The notes: generated by a model not told the origin, from the sequence alone. DNA of 64,000 bases from Candidatus Iainarchaeum sp. (GCA_017610205.1 JAFCCL010000007.1:57728-121727), one strand, 5' to 3'. Counted from the first letter of the stretch, positions 8,080-16,820 are shown. Program-made: numbers and translations.

Positions 8080-9735
8080 ATGAGACTAAAGATTGCATTA
8101 CTTGGACTTGCACTCATTGTTAGTGCAGAAGCTGCAATCTGTGACAATATTTGGATTGGCGCAGAAGATATTGTAATGAAAAGGGCAGATACTGAATATT
8201 TTTATTTTCCAATTTACAACGATTATGACAAAGATTTTGACACTTATGCAATTGAGGTCTGGAGAGACACAGGCGAATTTGACGTAAGCCTTGTTGATTA
8301 CACTGAAGTAATAGATGCTGAGGGAGAAGGTGAAATAACAATCAGGGTTGAAACAGGAAATTTGGACGAAGAAAGTTTTGGTCAGGCTTATATCAAAATA
8401 AGAGGAGAATTTGATGATGAAAGATACTGCGGTTTTACGCAGATTGATGAAACCTATTTTGATGTAATTGTTGAAATGGATGAAAGCAAGCCAGGATGTA
8501 ATGACATCAGAATTGATGCATTTAATGTTTACATAAATGAAAATTCAACAGAAACAGTTTCGTTTGAAATTGAAAACAGATCCGGGGAAGATTTTGGCCT
8601 TTACGACATTGACTTAGAGGAAAACAGCAGCTATTTTGATGCGTGGATTTATAGCATGCCATCTATTGTAAGAGATGATGACAATGAAACTTTTAGAGTA
8701 AAAATAGAGTCAAACAGTGTAAGTGAAGAAAGACAGGGAACAGTCAGCATTGAAGCAAAAGGAATGTTTGACAATGGAGATTATTGTTCTTTCAGCAATA
8801 TTGACGAAGAAGAATTCACAGTATTTGTTGAAAACAGCTCAGGAAGCCAAAACACTTCAAATACCCAGGAAGATTCAGAAATAGAACTTGTTGCAAGCAC
8901 TGTGCAGGCCGAAAGAGGAAGAACAGGATATGCAACACTTTTCCTTGAAAACAATGCCGAAGAAAATTTTCTTGTAGATTATATTGGAATTTTTGACTTA
9001 AGTTCAAATTTTAAAGCAGAAGAATCAGGATATGAAAAAACAGTCCCTGCATTTGGAAGCTCTTACATAAATGTAAAAGTTAACGCATATGATTACGCAA
9101 GCATTGGAAACTACGAAGCATATTTAGAAATTGCAGGACATTATCAAAATGGAAAACAAGTGCATATTTTTGGCGACAGCCTTGGCACATTCCCTGTAGA
9201 AATTGTGGAAAAACGTGTTTTTGAATATGCAAATTCTGAACCGGTTGGTCAGGAAACCTGCTCTTACTTTTCACTCATTGTTCCAAGCAAAGCAAACATT
9301 GAAGAAAGCGGAACAGTTCCAATAACAGTTGACAACAGAAGCTATGACAGAGCAACAATAAGGCTTTACGGAGCAGGACTTACAGCAGAGCCAATGCTTA
9401 TTTCTGTTCCAAAAAACACACTTATTTCAGAAAATGTATTTGTTTCCAGTGTTTTGAATGAAACAAATCTTGTTTACAAAATTGAAGCCCCTGGCTGCAA
9501 CATTGAGAAAAGAACCGCAATAATTTCAACGGTTGCAGAACAAGATAAAGGAGAAGAAGGCGAAAATGAAACAGGAAAAGATGAAACAGACGAAAATGAG
9601 ACAATCTTTCCCTTTGGCACAACAGGCTTTGTTGCTTTGGGGCAGGCAGGCGCAGTTCTTGGCATTCTTGTGCTTGCAGTAATAGTAATTTTTCTTATTT
9701 TTAGGCGACCTAAAAAACCACAAACACTTTTTTAA
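8080..9735 (+). CDS. Secreted, C-terminally membrane-anchored surface protein, 551 aa
   Basis: A predicted extracellular protein. It has a signal peptide (MRLKIALLGLALIVSAEA, residues 1-18), four beta-rich domains of about 110 residues, an acidic Glu/Asp/Asn linker near residues 487-515, and one C-terminal transmembrane helix (about 525-543) followed by a short basic tail (RRPKK). The first two domains are clearly related: each ends in a YCxF motif followed by xxID and a Thr/Tyr-Phe strand. The third and fourth resemble CARDB/NEW3-type beta-sandwiches only loosely. Several Asn-X-Ser/Thr sequons could be glycosylated. Type I topology suggests a cell-envelope or adhesion role; function is inferred. 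Confidence 0.85.
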   Translation: MRLKIALLGLALIVSAEAAICDNIWIGAEDIVMKRADTEYFYFPIYNDYDKDFDTYAIEVWRDTGEFDVSLVDYTEVIDAEGEGEITIRVETGNLDEESFGQAYIKIRGEFDDERYCGFTQIDETYFDVIVEMDESKPGCNDIRIDAFNVYINENSTETVSFEIENRSGEDFGLYDIDLEENSSYFDAWIYSMPSIVRDDDNETFRVKIESNSVSEERQGTVSIEAKGMFDNGDYCSFSNIDEEEFTVFVENSSGSQNTSNTQEDSEIELVASTVQAERGRTGYATLFLENNAEENFLVDYIGIFDLSSNFKAEESGYEKTVPAFGSSYINVKVNAYDYASIGNYEAYLEIAGHYQNGKQVHIFGDSLGTFPVEIVEKRVFEYANSEPVGQETCSYFSLIVPSKANIEESGTVPITVDNRSYDRATIRLYGAGLTAEPMLISVPKNTLISENVFVSSVLNETNLVYKIEAPGCNIEKRTAIISTVAEQDKGEEGENETGKDETDENETIFPFGTTGFVALGQAGAVLGILVLAVIVIFLIFRRPKKPQTLF

Positions 9736-9783
9736 ATAAAATTTAAGAAAAAACAAAATTTAGTCAAAAAAAGAGGTGACGAT

Positions 9784-10047
9784 ATGACAAAAGCAAAAAG
9801 AAAAGAAACAGTAAAAAAGACTGTAAAAGCAAGAAAGACTGTAAGGGCTAGAAAGCCAGTAAAGGCAGGAAAAACTGTAAAAGCAAGAAAGCCAGTAAAA
9901 ACAAGAAAGACCGTGAAAGTAATAAAGGTTGCAACAGTAAAAAAGGTTTCAAGGACAAGAAATGTCAGAGCAACCAAGGCAACAGCTTTCCAGCCTTTAA
10001 CAACATTGCAGAATAGCTTTAACTCAGTCATGAACTACTTCAAATAA
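9784..10047 (+). CDS. Lys/Arg-rich repeat protein, 87 aa (histone H1/Hc1-like tail)
   Basis: A small extremely basic protein. Residues about 8-48 consist of a 6-residue repeat of the form K-(T/P)-V-(K/R)-A-(R/G), at least six copies, rich in Lys, Arg, Val, Ala and Thr with almost no acidic residues. The last 20 residues are different (FQPLTTLQNSFNSVMNYF) and amphipathic. The composition resembles the basic tails of histone H1 and chlamydial Hc1 proteins, so DNA or RNA compaction is the natural guess; this is inference. GAGGTGA just upstream of the ATG is a good RBS. A strong terminator-like hairpin follows at 10083. Confidence 0.75.
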   Translation: MTKAKRKETVKKTVKARKTVRARKPVKAGKTVKARKPVKTRKTVKVIKVATVKKVSRTRNVRATKATAFQPLTTLQNSFNSVMNYFK

Positions 10048-10082
10048 AGTTACTGAATTAATGCTTACCAACCCCAAAAAAT

Positions 10083-10122
10083 ATTTGCTGTGGCAAAGTT
10101 GTCACAGTAAATTCTTTTTTTT
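10083..10122 (+). terminator. Hairpin plus T8 after the Lys-rich gene
   Basis: A 12-bp stem (10083-10094 with 10101-10112, two G-T pairs) with a 6-nt loop, followed by TC and eight Ts. It has the form of a bacterial Rho-independent terminator. Confidence 0.65.
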
Positions 10123-10186
10123 AAAATTTAAACAGTTTTGCAGACATCACAACTTTTTTATTCTCTGAAGCGCTTATTTAAAGAAT

Positions 10187-11647
10187 ATGAAAAAGGAATT
10201 TTTGCTGCTTGGAATTATTTTTCTGATTGCTTTTTCCGGTTGTTTGCAACAGGACATAACACCAACTGCAAAAAAGCTTCCTGAAATTGAAGCGGTTTTT
10301 CAAGAATACCCTAATGCAATCATATCTGCTTTTTTTATTAGAAAGGATGTTACAAACCTTATGCTGGAAGAAATTAGAAAAGATTGCGACGCAAACTTTG
10401 AACCAGCATCATATTGGAATGTAATTGTTGTTGCAGAAGGCAGAAAATGGGAATTTTATGTTGATGAAAGTGTTACAAAAGTTGTTTGCACAATTGAGCC
10501 TGATGCGCCAAAACCTAAAAATGAATGTGTTAATGCATCGGAATGTGACGACCTTGATGTAACCACAAAAGATGAATGCAAAGGAAGCCCAAAAAAGTGT
10601 GTATATACATCAATAACTGAATGTATAAACAATGATGGTTATTGCCCCAATGGTTGCGTTTTTGACCAGGATAATGATTGCCCTGCAATTAACCTGTGCC
10701 AGTCAGATTTGGAGTGCATTGACTCAAATAGACTTACAACAGATGTCTGCGAAGGCCAGCCCAAAAGATGCGTTTATTCATTGAAAACATGTGAAGATCT
10801 TGGAGAGGATTTGTGCGAAATATTTGAAGAATGCCTTGGAACTTCTCTTCCAACAACTGACAGTGGCATATGTTGTGACACTACCTGCAGAAAAACAACG
10901 TCTTGTGAAGGAGTAGTATGCGAAGATGAGGAAAAATGTGTAAACGGCATTTGTGTGGAAAAAACATGCAGTGAAAGGGAGTTGCCATTATGCAACACTG
11001 AAGAAAGATGTACTGAAAACTATTATATTGACGGACTTGGAATAAAATGTTGTACAGGAGAGTGCAGAAAACCGTGTTTTTCAAATACCGACTGTGGCAG
11101 TGGCGAAATATGTGATGAGGCAGAGAATTATTGCATTGCCGAGTCATGTAGTGATATTGGCGGGAAAACATGCAACGCGATAACTGAAAGATGCACTGGA
11201 GAAATTGAACGAACAGTTGATAATGATAATTGTTGCCTTGAATGCGGACCAAAGAAATGCTATGATATGGGCGGAATTTTCTGCGATGGGGAAACTGGTG
11301 AAAGTTGTACAAATGCCACTACGACAGCGTTTGATGGAGAATGTTGCCTTGACCAATGCGAAGTTGACCCCTGTTTTAACATAGCTTGTGGTGGAATAAA
11401 CAAAAAATGCAGTGAAGGAGAATGTGTTCTGAAAACCTGTGAGGAAATTGGCGGAATTAACTGGGAACTTTCAGAAACCTGTCAGGGTTATTTTTATGCC
11501 AGTGACGGAATTCTTGATTGCTGTGTTGAGAGAAGCTGTGAGGATATGGGCGGTCAGAAATGCTTAGATGAAACTGTTTGCAGTAATAATACAAGGCTTT
11601 CAACAGATGTTGTTGAATGCTGTACAAATACCTGTATTGCTGAATAA
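10187..11647 (+). CDS. Cysteine-rich lipoprotein with degenerate repeats, 486 aa
   Basis: A predicted exported lipoprotein. The N-terminus is basic then hydrophobic and ends in a lipobox (LIAFSGC, Cys at about 19). After an N-terminal region with few cysteines (to about residue 95) come about 390 residues packed with cysteines. Six repeats of about 35-50 residues follow the pattern C-x(2-3)-GG-x-x-C-x(3)-E-x-C-x(8-12)-CC-x(2-3)-C, the clearest being those beginning SCSDIGGKTC, KCYDMGGIFC and SCEDMGGQKC. The pattern implies disulfide-stabilised modules outside the cell. The family is not recognised by name. It has its own intergenic region and no obvious partner. Confidence 0.82.
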   Translation: MKKEFLLLGIIFLIAFSGCLQQDITPTAKKLPEIEAVFQEYPNAIISAFFIRKDVTNLMLEEIRKDCDANFEPASYWNVIVVAEGRKWEFYVDESVTKVVCTIEPDAPKPKNECVNASECDDLDVTTKDECKGSPKKCVYTSITECINNDGYCPNGCVFDQDNDCPAINLCQSDLECIDSNRLTTDVCEGQPKRCVYSLKTCEDLGEDLCEIFEECLGTSLPTTDSGICCDTTCRKTTSCEGVVCEDEEKCVNGICVEKTCSERELPLCNTEERCTENYYIDGLGIKCCTGECRKPCFSNTDCGSGEICDEAENYCIAESCSDIGGKTCNAITERCTGEIERTVDNDNCCLECGPKKCYDMGGIFCDGETGESCTNATTTAFDGECCLDQCEVDPCFNIACGGINKKCSEGECVLKTCEEIGGINWELSETCQGYFYASDGILDCCVERSCEDMGGQKCLDETVCSNNTRLSTDVVECCTNTCIAE

Positions 11648-11786
11648 AAGCCATTAAACACTTGTTTTTAAAGCTTTCCAAGCGATAATTACTAATACAT
11701 TGAGTACACTGCATCTGCCCTCAGAGAGTGGATGTAAATGCCAATTTAAAGTTTTTTTGTGGTGTTTTTTCACTGCAGTTCTGATT

Positions 11787-11832
11787 GGCTCAAAGGAATT
11801 TTTAGCGGACTTGAGCCTTCGCTATAAATTCC
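11787..11832 (+). promoter_or_regulatory. Overlapping inverted repeats at the head of the L3 operon
   Basis: Two interleaved inverted repeats lie just before L3. Repeat A pairs 11787-11793 with 11811-11817 (7 bp). Repeat B pairs 11795-11807 with 11820-11832 (12 of 13 bp). The connecting loops are too short for both to form fully, so they are alternatives. The right arm of B contains TATAAA (11823-11828), about 45 nt before the ATG at 11870; another TATA-like TTTAAA lies at 11745-11750. The element is therefore either a DNA operator around the TATA box or a switchable mRNA leader. Confidence 0.45.
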
Positions 11833-11869
11833 AAAGGTTGTGCTTGCAAGACAGTAGTGTGAAAATGTA

Positions 11870-13096
11870 ATGAGTACAATGTCAAGACCACATGCAGGAT
11901 CGCTTGCCTTTTATCCTAGAAAGCGAGCTTCTAAGGAAACACCTAGCTTTAGCTCTTTTCCAAAAATTGAGGTTAAAGACGGAGACAAATCAAGACCTTT
12001 GAATTTTTTGGTTTACAAGGCAGGAATGACTCACGCTCTTGGAAAAGATACACATGAAAAAAGTGTTACTTCAGGCCATGAGGTTGCTGTTGCAACAACT
12101 GTTTTGGAAGCGCCTGCAATGAAAGTTTTTGGCATTAGAACCTATGGCAAGGCACCAAAAGGATTTTATGGAACTGTTCCAAGCATGGATGTTTTTGCAG
12201 GCAGTATTGACAAAAATTTGCTTAAAAGAATTCATTCGTTTAAGAAAAAAGGCAGTGGAAAAGGAAGGGCTTCAAAAAAGGGCGAAAAGGAAACTGCAAA
12301 AAAAGAGGATAAAAAGGAAACTCCAAACACTTTTGAGGATTTAGAAAAGGCAGGCGAAAAGATTTTTAATGTAAGACTTTTATGCCACACTCAGCCTGCA
12401 AAGACAGGAATTGGCAAGAAAAAACCAGATGTGTGCGAAGTTGGTTTGTCAGGAAATGTTGAACAACAACTCGCTTTTGCAAAAGAAAAACTTGGACACG
12501 AGATTTCTATTTCAGACGTCTTCACAGGAAAACATTTTGTTGATATAAGAGCTGTTTCAAAGGGAAAAGGAATGCAGGGGCCAGTAAAAAGAGCAGGTGT
12601 CAAAATGCAGAGACCAAAAGCAAAGAAAAGGAGAATTGTCGGAAGCATTAGCCCATGGAATCCAAGCACAGTAATGTGGCAGGTTCCAAGACCGGGGCAA
12701 ATGGGATACCATTCAAGAACAGAGTATAACAAAAAAGTTTTGAAGATTGGCCCAGCAGTTAATGTCAAAGAAGTGAATCAGGCAACAGGATTTAAAAATT
12801 ATGGACTTTTAAAAAGTGATTTTGTTATTTTGGCAGGAAGTGTTGTCGGACCATGCAAGAGAGCAATTGGATTGAGAGTACCTATAAGGAAAAGTCCTAT
12901 GGAAAGGCACAAGATAGAGTCTTTGGATTATATTGCAGGTACTGCTGTTGGAACAGAAGATTTTGTTGAAGAAGAAGTTAAAACAGAGAACATTGTTGTA
13001 AAGAAAGAGGAAAAAGTTGAAAAGAAAAGTGTTGCAGAAGAGATTGCAGCAGCAGCCAAAGGCGAGCAAAAAAGGGAGAAGTCAAAGCAAAAGTAA
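11870..13096 (+). CDS. rpl3: Ribosomal protein L3 (uL3) with extended tail
   Basis: A large-subunit protein that helps form the peptidyl-transferase region. It begins MSTMSRPHAGSLAFYPRKRA, the archaeal L3 opening, and has the loop with WNPSTVMWQVPRPGQMGYHSR. At 408 aa it is longer than the usual 330-350: there is a Lys-rich insert at about residues 125-145 and a charged C-terminal tail from about residue 365. The ATG at 11870 or 11879 could start it. It heads the long ribosomal operon and sits downstream of the inverted repeats at 11787-11832. Confidence 0.97.
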   Translation: MSTMSRPHAGSLAFYPRKRASKETPSFSSFPKIEVKDGDKSRPLNFLVYKAGMTHALGKDTHEKSVTSGHEVAVATTVLEAPAMKVFGIRTYGKAPKGFYGTVPSMDVFAGSIDKNLLKRIHSFKKKGSGKGRASKKGEKETAKKEDKKETPNTFEDLEKAGEKIFNVRLLCHTQPAKTGIGKKKPDVCEVGLSGNVEQQLAFAKEKLGHEISISDVFTGKHFVDIRAVSKGKGMQGPVKRAGVKMQRPKAKKRRIVGSISPWNPSTVMWQVPRPGQMGYHSRTEYNKKVLKIGPAVNVKEVNQATGFKNYGLLKSDFVILAGSVVGPCKRAIGLRVPIRKSPMERHKIESLDYIAGTAVGTEDFVEEEVKTENIVVKKEEKVEKKSVAEEIAAAAKGEQKREKSKQK

Positions 13097-13124
13097 AACC
13101 TGTTGGAAAAGGTGTTGAATTTTT

Positions 13125-13946
13125 ATGAAAACAAATGTTTTGTCATTGGATGGAAAAAAAGTAAGAGAAATTTCCATTTCAAAGGCGTTTGATTCAGATG
13201 TCGATACAGGTCTCATTAAGAGAGCTGTTTTGAGCATTAGAAGTATGGCGTTGCAGCCAAAGGGTCCAAGTGCAATTGCAGGACGAACAAATACTGCAAA
13301 GTACAGAGGCAGAAGAAGTTTGCCTGCGTCAGAAAGAGGAATAAACGTCGGACATGCAAGGCTTCCCAGGCTTAACAACAGAAGAGGCAGACTTTATGGA
13401 AGGGTTGCAGGGATACCAAGAGCAGTTGGAGGCCCAATGGCTCACCCTCCAAAGCCAGAAAAGGATTTGAAGGAAAGGATTAATAAAAAGGAAAAAAGAG
13501 CTGCGTTGAATTCTGCAATTGCTGCAAGTGTAAGACTTGACCTTGTTGGAACAAGGCATGTTGTTGCAAAAGAAATTGCACTTCCAGTTGTTGTAGATGA
13601 TAAGTTTGAGGAAATAGGCAGGACAAAAGAACTAAAGACAATTTTAAAGACTTTGAATCTTTTGGCTGATGTTGATAACGCAAAGGAAAAGGTCAGGCGA
13701 AGGGCAGGAAAAGGAAAGATGAGGGACAGGAAGAAAAAGGTTAAGAAAAGCATTTTGATTGTTACAGGAAAAACTGCAAATGTATTTAAGGCTGCAAGGA
13801 ATCTGCCAGGTGTTGATATTTGCGTTTCACGCAATCTTAATGCAGAGCTTTTGGCACCAGGATGTGTTCCAGGAAGACTTGTGATTTGGTCAGAGTCTGG
13901 AATAAAGGCTTTGGATGAAAAAGGAGGCGGCAAGAATGCAAGCTGA
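13125..13946 (+). CDS. rpl4: Ribosomal protein L4 (uL4)
   Basis: A large-subunit protein lining the exit tunnel, 273 aa. The tunnel-loop signature is visible (RTNTAKYRGRRSLPASERG, then HARLPR and GGPMAHPPKPEKD). The C-terminal part has ARNLPGVDICVSRNLNAELL. The end overlaps the L23 start by 11 nt, a translational-coupling arrangement. Its length is close to the archaeal norm. Confidence 0.97.
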   Translation: MKTNVLSLDGKKVREISISKAFDSDVDTGLIKRAVLSIRSMALQPKGPSAIAGRTNTAKYRGRRSLPASERGINVGHARLPRLNNRRGRLYGRVAGIPRAVGGPMAHPPKPEKDLKERINKKEKRAALNSAIAASVRLDLVGTRHVVAKEIALPVVVDDKFEEIGRTKELKTILKTLNLLADVDNAKEKVRRRAGKGKMRDRKKKVKKSILIVTGKTANVFKAARNLPGVDICVSRNLNAELLAPGCVPGRLVIWSESGIKALDEKGGGKNAS

Positions 13947-14211
13947 AAATGATGGGCACCATAATGTTATTTTATTCCCTTTGATTACTGAAAAGGCAGT
14001 TAATATGATTGAGGCAGAAAACAAGCTTTGTTTTATTGTAAACAAGAAGTCAACTAAAGCAGATGTAAAAATGGCAGTTGAAAAAGAATACGCTATAAAA
14101 GTTGATTCTGTCAAAGTTTTGAATGACAGAAAGGGAAGAAAAAAAGCAATTGTTAAAATAAACAAGGCCTTTAAGGCAGATGATGTTGCCACAAAACTTG
14201 GAGTTATATAA
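13936..14211 (+). CDS. rpl23: Ribosomal protein L23 (uL23)
   Basis: A large-subunit protein at the tunnel exit, a docking site for SRP. It is 91 aa from the ATG at 13936, which has the RBS GGAGG at 13922-13926; an in-frame upstream ATG at 13915 lacks such spacing. Signatures are LITEKAVNMIE and TKADVKMAVEKEY. It overlaps the L4 gene by 11 nt and is followed 12 nt later by L2. Confidence 0.96.
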   Translation: MQAENDGHHNVILFPLITEKAVNMIEAENKLCFIVNKKSTKADVKMAVEKEYAIKVDSVKVLNDRKGRKKAIVKINKAFKADDVATKLGVI

Positions 14212-14223
14212 TTAGGTGTTATT

Positions 14224-14946
14224 ATGGGAAGTCGTTTAAGGCAGCAAAGAAGAGGAAAGGGAGGTTCGACCTATGAGGCAAAACACAAAGGCATAAAGGC
14301 AAGTTATAATAATGTTGATGAAAAACAGGCAAAAGAAAAGATTAATGGTCAGGTTATTGACCTGGTAAAGGAATCTGGAAGAAATGCAATTTTAGCACTT
14401 GTAAAGTTTGAGGACAACAGCACAAATTATGTTATTGCCGCTGAAGGACTTGCTGTTGGACAAAGACTTGAGTTTGGTAAAAAGGCAGAAATTGGAATTG
14501 GAAATGTTTTGCCACTTACAGATATTCCTGAAGGATGTCCAGTATTTAATCTTGAACTTGTACCAGGAGACGGTGGAAAAATGGCAAAGGGAACAGGTGT
14601 TTATGCTTTGCTGGTAAACAAGGACAGGAAAGTTGCACATGTTAAAATGCCAAGCGGAAAAACAAAGTTGTTTAATCCTGCCAGCAGGGCCACAATAGGC
14701 TGCAGTGCAGGTGGTGGAAGACCAGATAAACCAAGAGTTAAAGCAGGAAATATGTTTCATTTTATGGCTGCAAAAAGCAGGCATTATCCAAGACTTAGAG
14801 GTGTTGCAATGAATGCTTCAGACCATCCATTTGGAGGAAGTCAGCATCATGCAGGAAAAAGTAAGAGCACAAGCAGGAATGCCCCGCCTGGAAGAAAGGT
14901 TGGAAGTATTGCAAGCAAGAGAACTGGAAGGAAGAAAAAGAACTAA
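14224..14946 (+). CDS. rpl2: Ribosomal protein L2 (uL2)
   Basis: An ancient large-subunit protein required for subunit association and peptidyl transfer. The 240-aa protein has MGSRLRQQRRGKGG at the start, and the conserved C-terminal RGVAMNASDHPFGG followed by GKSKS. The His in SDHPFGG corresponds to the conserved histidine near the catalytic centre. It lies 12 nt from L23 and 12 nt from S19. Confidence 0.98.
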   Translation: MGSRLRQQRRGKGGSTYEAKHKGIKASYNNVDEKQAKEKINGQVIDLVKESGRNAILALVKFEDNSTNYVIAAEGLAVGQRLEFGKKAEIGIGNVLPLTDIPEGCPVFNLELVPGDGGKMAKGTGVYALLVNKDRKVAHVKMPSGKTKLFNPASRATIGCSAGGGRPDKPRVKAGNMFHFMAAKSRHYPRLRGVAMNASDHPFGGSQHHAGKSKSTSRNAPPGRKVGSIASKRTGRKKKN

Positions 14947-14958
14947 AGGTGAATTGTT

Positions 14959-15345
14959 ATGGCGTTGAAAAAAGAATTTAGTTTTAAGGGAAAAAACATT
15001 GAAGAGCTCAAAGGATTAACAATTGAAGAGTTTGCAAAGCTTTGTCCAAGCAGGGCAAGAAGAAGTCTTTTGCGTGGTTTTGATAAGCATTTGCTTAAAA
15101 AAATTGAAAAATCAGACGGAAAAAAGCATATAAGAACCCATAAAAGGGATACTATAGTAATTCCACTAATGGTTGGATTAACCTTTGCTATACATAAAGG
15201 AAATTCTTTTGAAATTGTTGAAATAAAGCCAGGAATGCTTGGGCACTACCTTGGAGAATTTGCATTGACAAGAAAAAGGCTTTTGCATGGAAAAGCAGGA
15301 ATTGGAGCAACCAGAAGCAGTACTGCAATAAGTGCAAGAAAGTGA
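14959..15345 (+). CDS. rps19: Ribosomal protein S19 (uS19)
   Basis: A small-subunit head protein contacting A-site tRNA. At 128 aa it is the usual archaeal size. Signatures are KTHKRDTIVIPLMVG-like (HKRDTIVIPLMVGLTFAIHKG) and the C-terminal GHYLGEFALTRKRLLHGKAGIGATRS. It follows L2 by 12 nt with GGTGA as RBS and precedes L22 by 6 nt. Confidence 0.97.
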   Translation: MALKKEFSFKGKNIEELKGLTIEEFAKLCPSRARRSLLRGFDKHLLKKIEKSDGKKHIRTHKRDTIVIPLMVGLTFAIHKGNSFEIVEIKPGMLGHYLGEFALTRKRLLHGKAGIGATRSSTAISARK

Positions 15346-15351
15346 TGAAAA

Positions 15352-15822
15352 ATGGTTAAAAAAAATTATCAAATAAAAATAAGGGACGAAAAAAGGACTG
15401 CTAAGGCAATTGCCAAAAACCAGCCTGTTAGCACCAAGTATGCCACAGAGCTTTGCAGGGAAATCAGGGGAAAAAAATTAGGTAAAACTGAAAAAAGGAT
15501 TGAAAGAATTAAAGAGGGAAAAGAATTTTTGCCTTTGAGAACATATAACAAAAAGGTTGCGCACAGAAAAGGAGAAAGTGTTTCAGGAGTAAAAAGCGGA
15601 AGGTTTCCAAAAAAATTGTGTGAAACAATGATTAATGTTTTGGGAAGTGTTAAGGCAAATGCAGACTTTAAAGGGCTTGATTCAGAAAATTTACTTATAA
15701 CACATTGTTTTGCAAGCAGAGGATTTGCAAGGAGAGGAATGCAGCCAAAAGGGCATATTTCAGGAAAAAGAAGGAGAAAAAAGTCGACCCATATTGAAGT
15801 AGTTGTGGAAGAGGCAAAGTGA
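15352..15822 (+). CDS. rpl22: Ribosomal protein L22 (uL22)
   Basis: A large-subunit tunnel protein whose beta-hairpin contacts nascent chains. The 156-aa protein shows VSTKYATELCREIRGK and a C-terminal block RRGMQPKGHISGKRRRKKSTHIEVVV matching archaeal/eukaryotic L22/L17. It lies between S19 and S3 with gaps of 6 and 10 nt. Confidence 0.96.
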   Translation: MVKKNYQIKIRDEKRTAKAIAKNQPVSTKYATELCREIRGKKLGKTEKRIERIKEGKEFLPLRTYNKKVAHRKGESVSGVKSGRFPKKLCETMINVLGSVKANADFKGLDSENLLITHCFASRGFARRGMQPKGHISGKRRRKKSTHIEVVVEEAK

Positions 15823-15832
15823 GGTTGTTGGA

Positions 15833-16813
15833 ATGATAGAAAGAATATTTATTGAGCAGGGAATGAAAAAAATTCAGCTTGAAGAGTATATGAAAAAAAA
15901 TCTTAACAGAGCCGGCTTTACAGGCTTGCAGATGGTTAAGACCCCTCTTGTTACAAGAATTGTGCTTAGAGTAGCAAGACCTGGACTGGCAATAGGAAAA
16001 GGCGGACAAAACATTCGAACACTTACTGAAGAAATTGGAAAAAGGTTTGGCATTGACAATCCTCAAATTGAAATACAGGATATTAAGACACCGGCACTTG
16101 ACTCAAGGGCAACAGTTGATAAAATGGTTGAATTAATTGAAAGAGGCTATAGTTGGAAAAGTGTTGTTTTTAAAACAACAAGAGACATCAAAGAAGCTGG
16201 AGCCCAAGGGGTTGAAATGCTTCTCAAAGGAAAGCTTTCAGGAAAAGGCGGAAGAAAAAGAAAACACAGGGTTATTGATGGTTACATGAAAAAAGCAGGA
16301 GACCAAGTTAAACTTGTTGACACAGCAAAAGCATCAGCATATCCAAAAGCAGGTGCAATAGGAATTACTCTTAGCATAATCCGACCAGAAATTGTCTTTC
16401 CAGACAAAGTAAACATTGCAGCAATTATTAAAGAAAGGAAAAATGCTGAAAAAGCAGCAATTGAAAAGGCAACTGCTGAAGCGGAAAAAGCAGAAGCCAA
16501 AAAAGAAACATCTGAAGAAAAAGAAACAAAAGAAAAAGCAGTTGAAGTAAAAGAAAAAACAAAAAAGGAAGACAAAGAAAAAAAAGATGAAAAAGCAGCC
16601 GCTGGGAAAAAAGAAAAAGCCAGTGAAAAAAAGTCAGAAAAAAAAGAAAAGACAAAGTCTGGAAAAGAACATGAAAAAAAGAAAAAAGAAGAAAAGGCAG
16701 TAAAAAAGCCAGGTGAAAAACACGGCAAAGGAGAAAAAAAAGCTGCTAAAAAACCCGAAAAAGAAAAAAAGGAAAAAGTAGAAAAGAAATCTGAAAAGAA
16801 AGGCAAGAAGTGA
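15833..16813 (+). CDS. rps3: Ribosomal protein S3 (uS3) with long charged tail
   Basis: A small-subunit protein at the mRNA entry channel. The first 200 residues are a normal S3: a type-II KH domain with LAIGKGGQNIRTL at about residues 45-57 and the C-terminal S3 domain. From about residue 203 there is an extra tail of roughly 125 residues made almost wholly of Lys, Glu, Ala and Asp. The antisense frame of this tail is open only because Lys codons reverse to Phe codons. The ATG at 15833 follows GAGGT; the longer frame from 15803 overlaps L22. Confidence 0.96.
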   Translation: MIERIFIEQGMKKIQLEEYMKKNLNRAGFTGLQMVKTPLVTRIVLRVARPGLAIGKGGQNIRTLTEEIGKRFGIDNPQIEIQDIKTPALDSRATVDKMVELIERGYSWKSVVFKTTRDIKEAGAQGVEMLLKGKLSGKGGRKRKHRVIDGYMKKAGDQVKLVDTAKASAYPKAGAIGITLSIIRPEIVFPDKVNIAAIIKERKNAEKAAIEKATAEAEKAEAKKETSEEKETKEKAVEVKEKTKKEDKEKKDEKAAAGKKEKASEKKSEKKEKTKSGKEHEKKKKEEKAVKKPGEKHGKGEKKAAKKPEKEKKEKVEKKSEKKGKK

Positions 16814-16820
16814 ATCGTTT

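Noticed and set aside
11787..11832. A true H-type pseudoknot formed by both L3 leader repeats at once
   Set aside because: Connecting loops of 1-3 nt cannot span a 12-13 bp helix; the repeats are treated as alternatives instead.
16282..16806. Long minus-strand frame (174 aa, Phe/Ser-rich) opposite S3
   Set aside because: It is the antisense of the Lys/Glu/Ala-rich S3 tail, where Lys and Glu codons reverse into Phe and Ser; similar shadows lie opposite L29, S17, L32e and S27ae.
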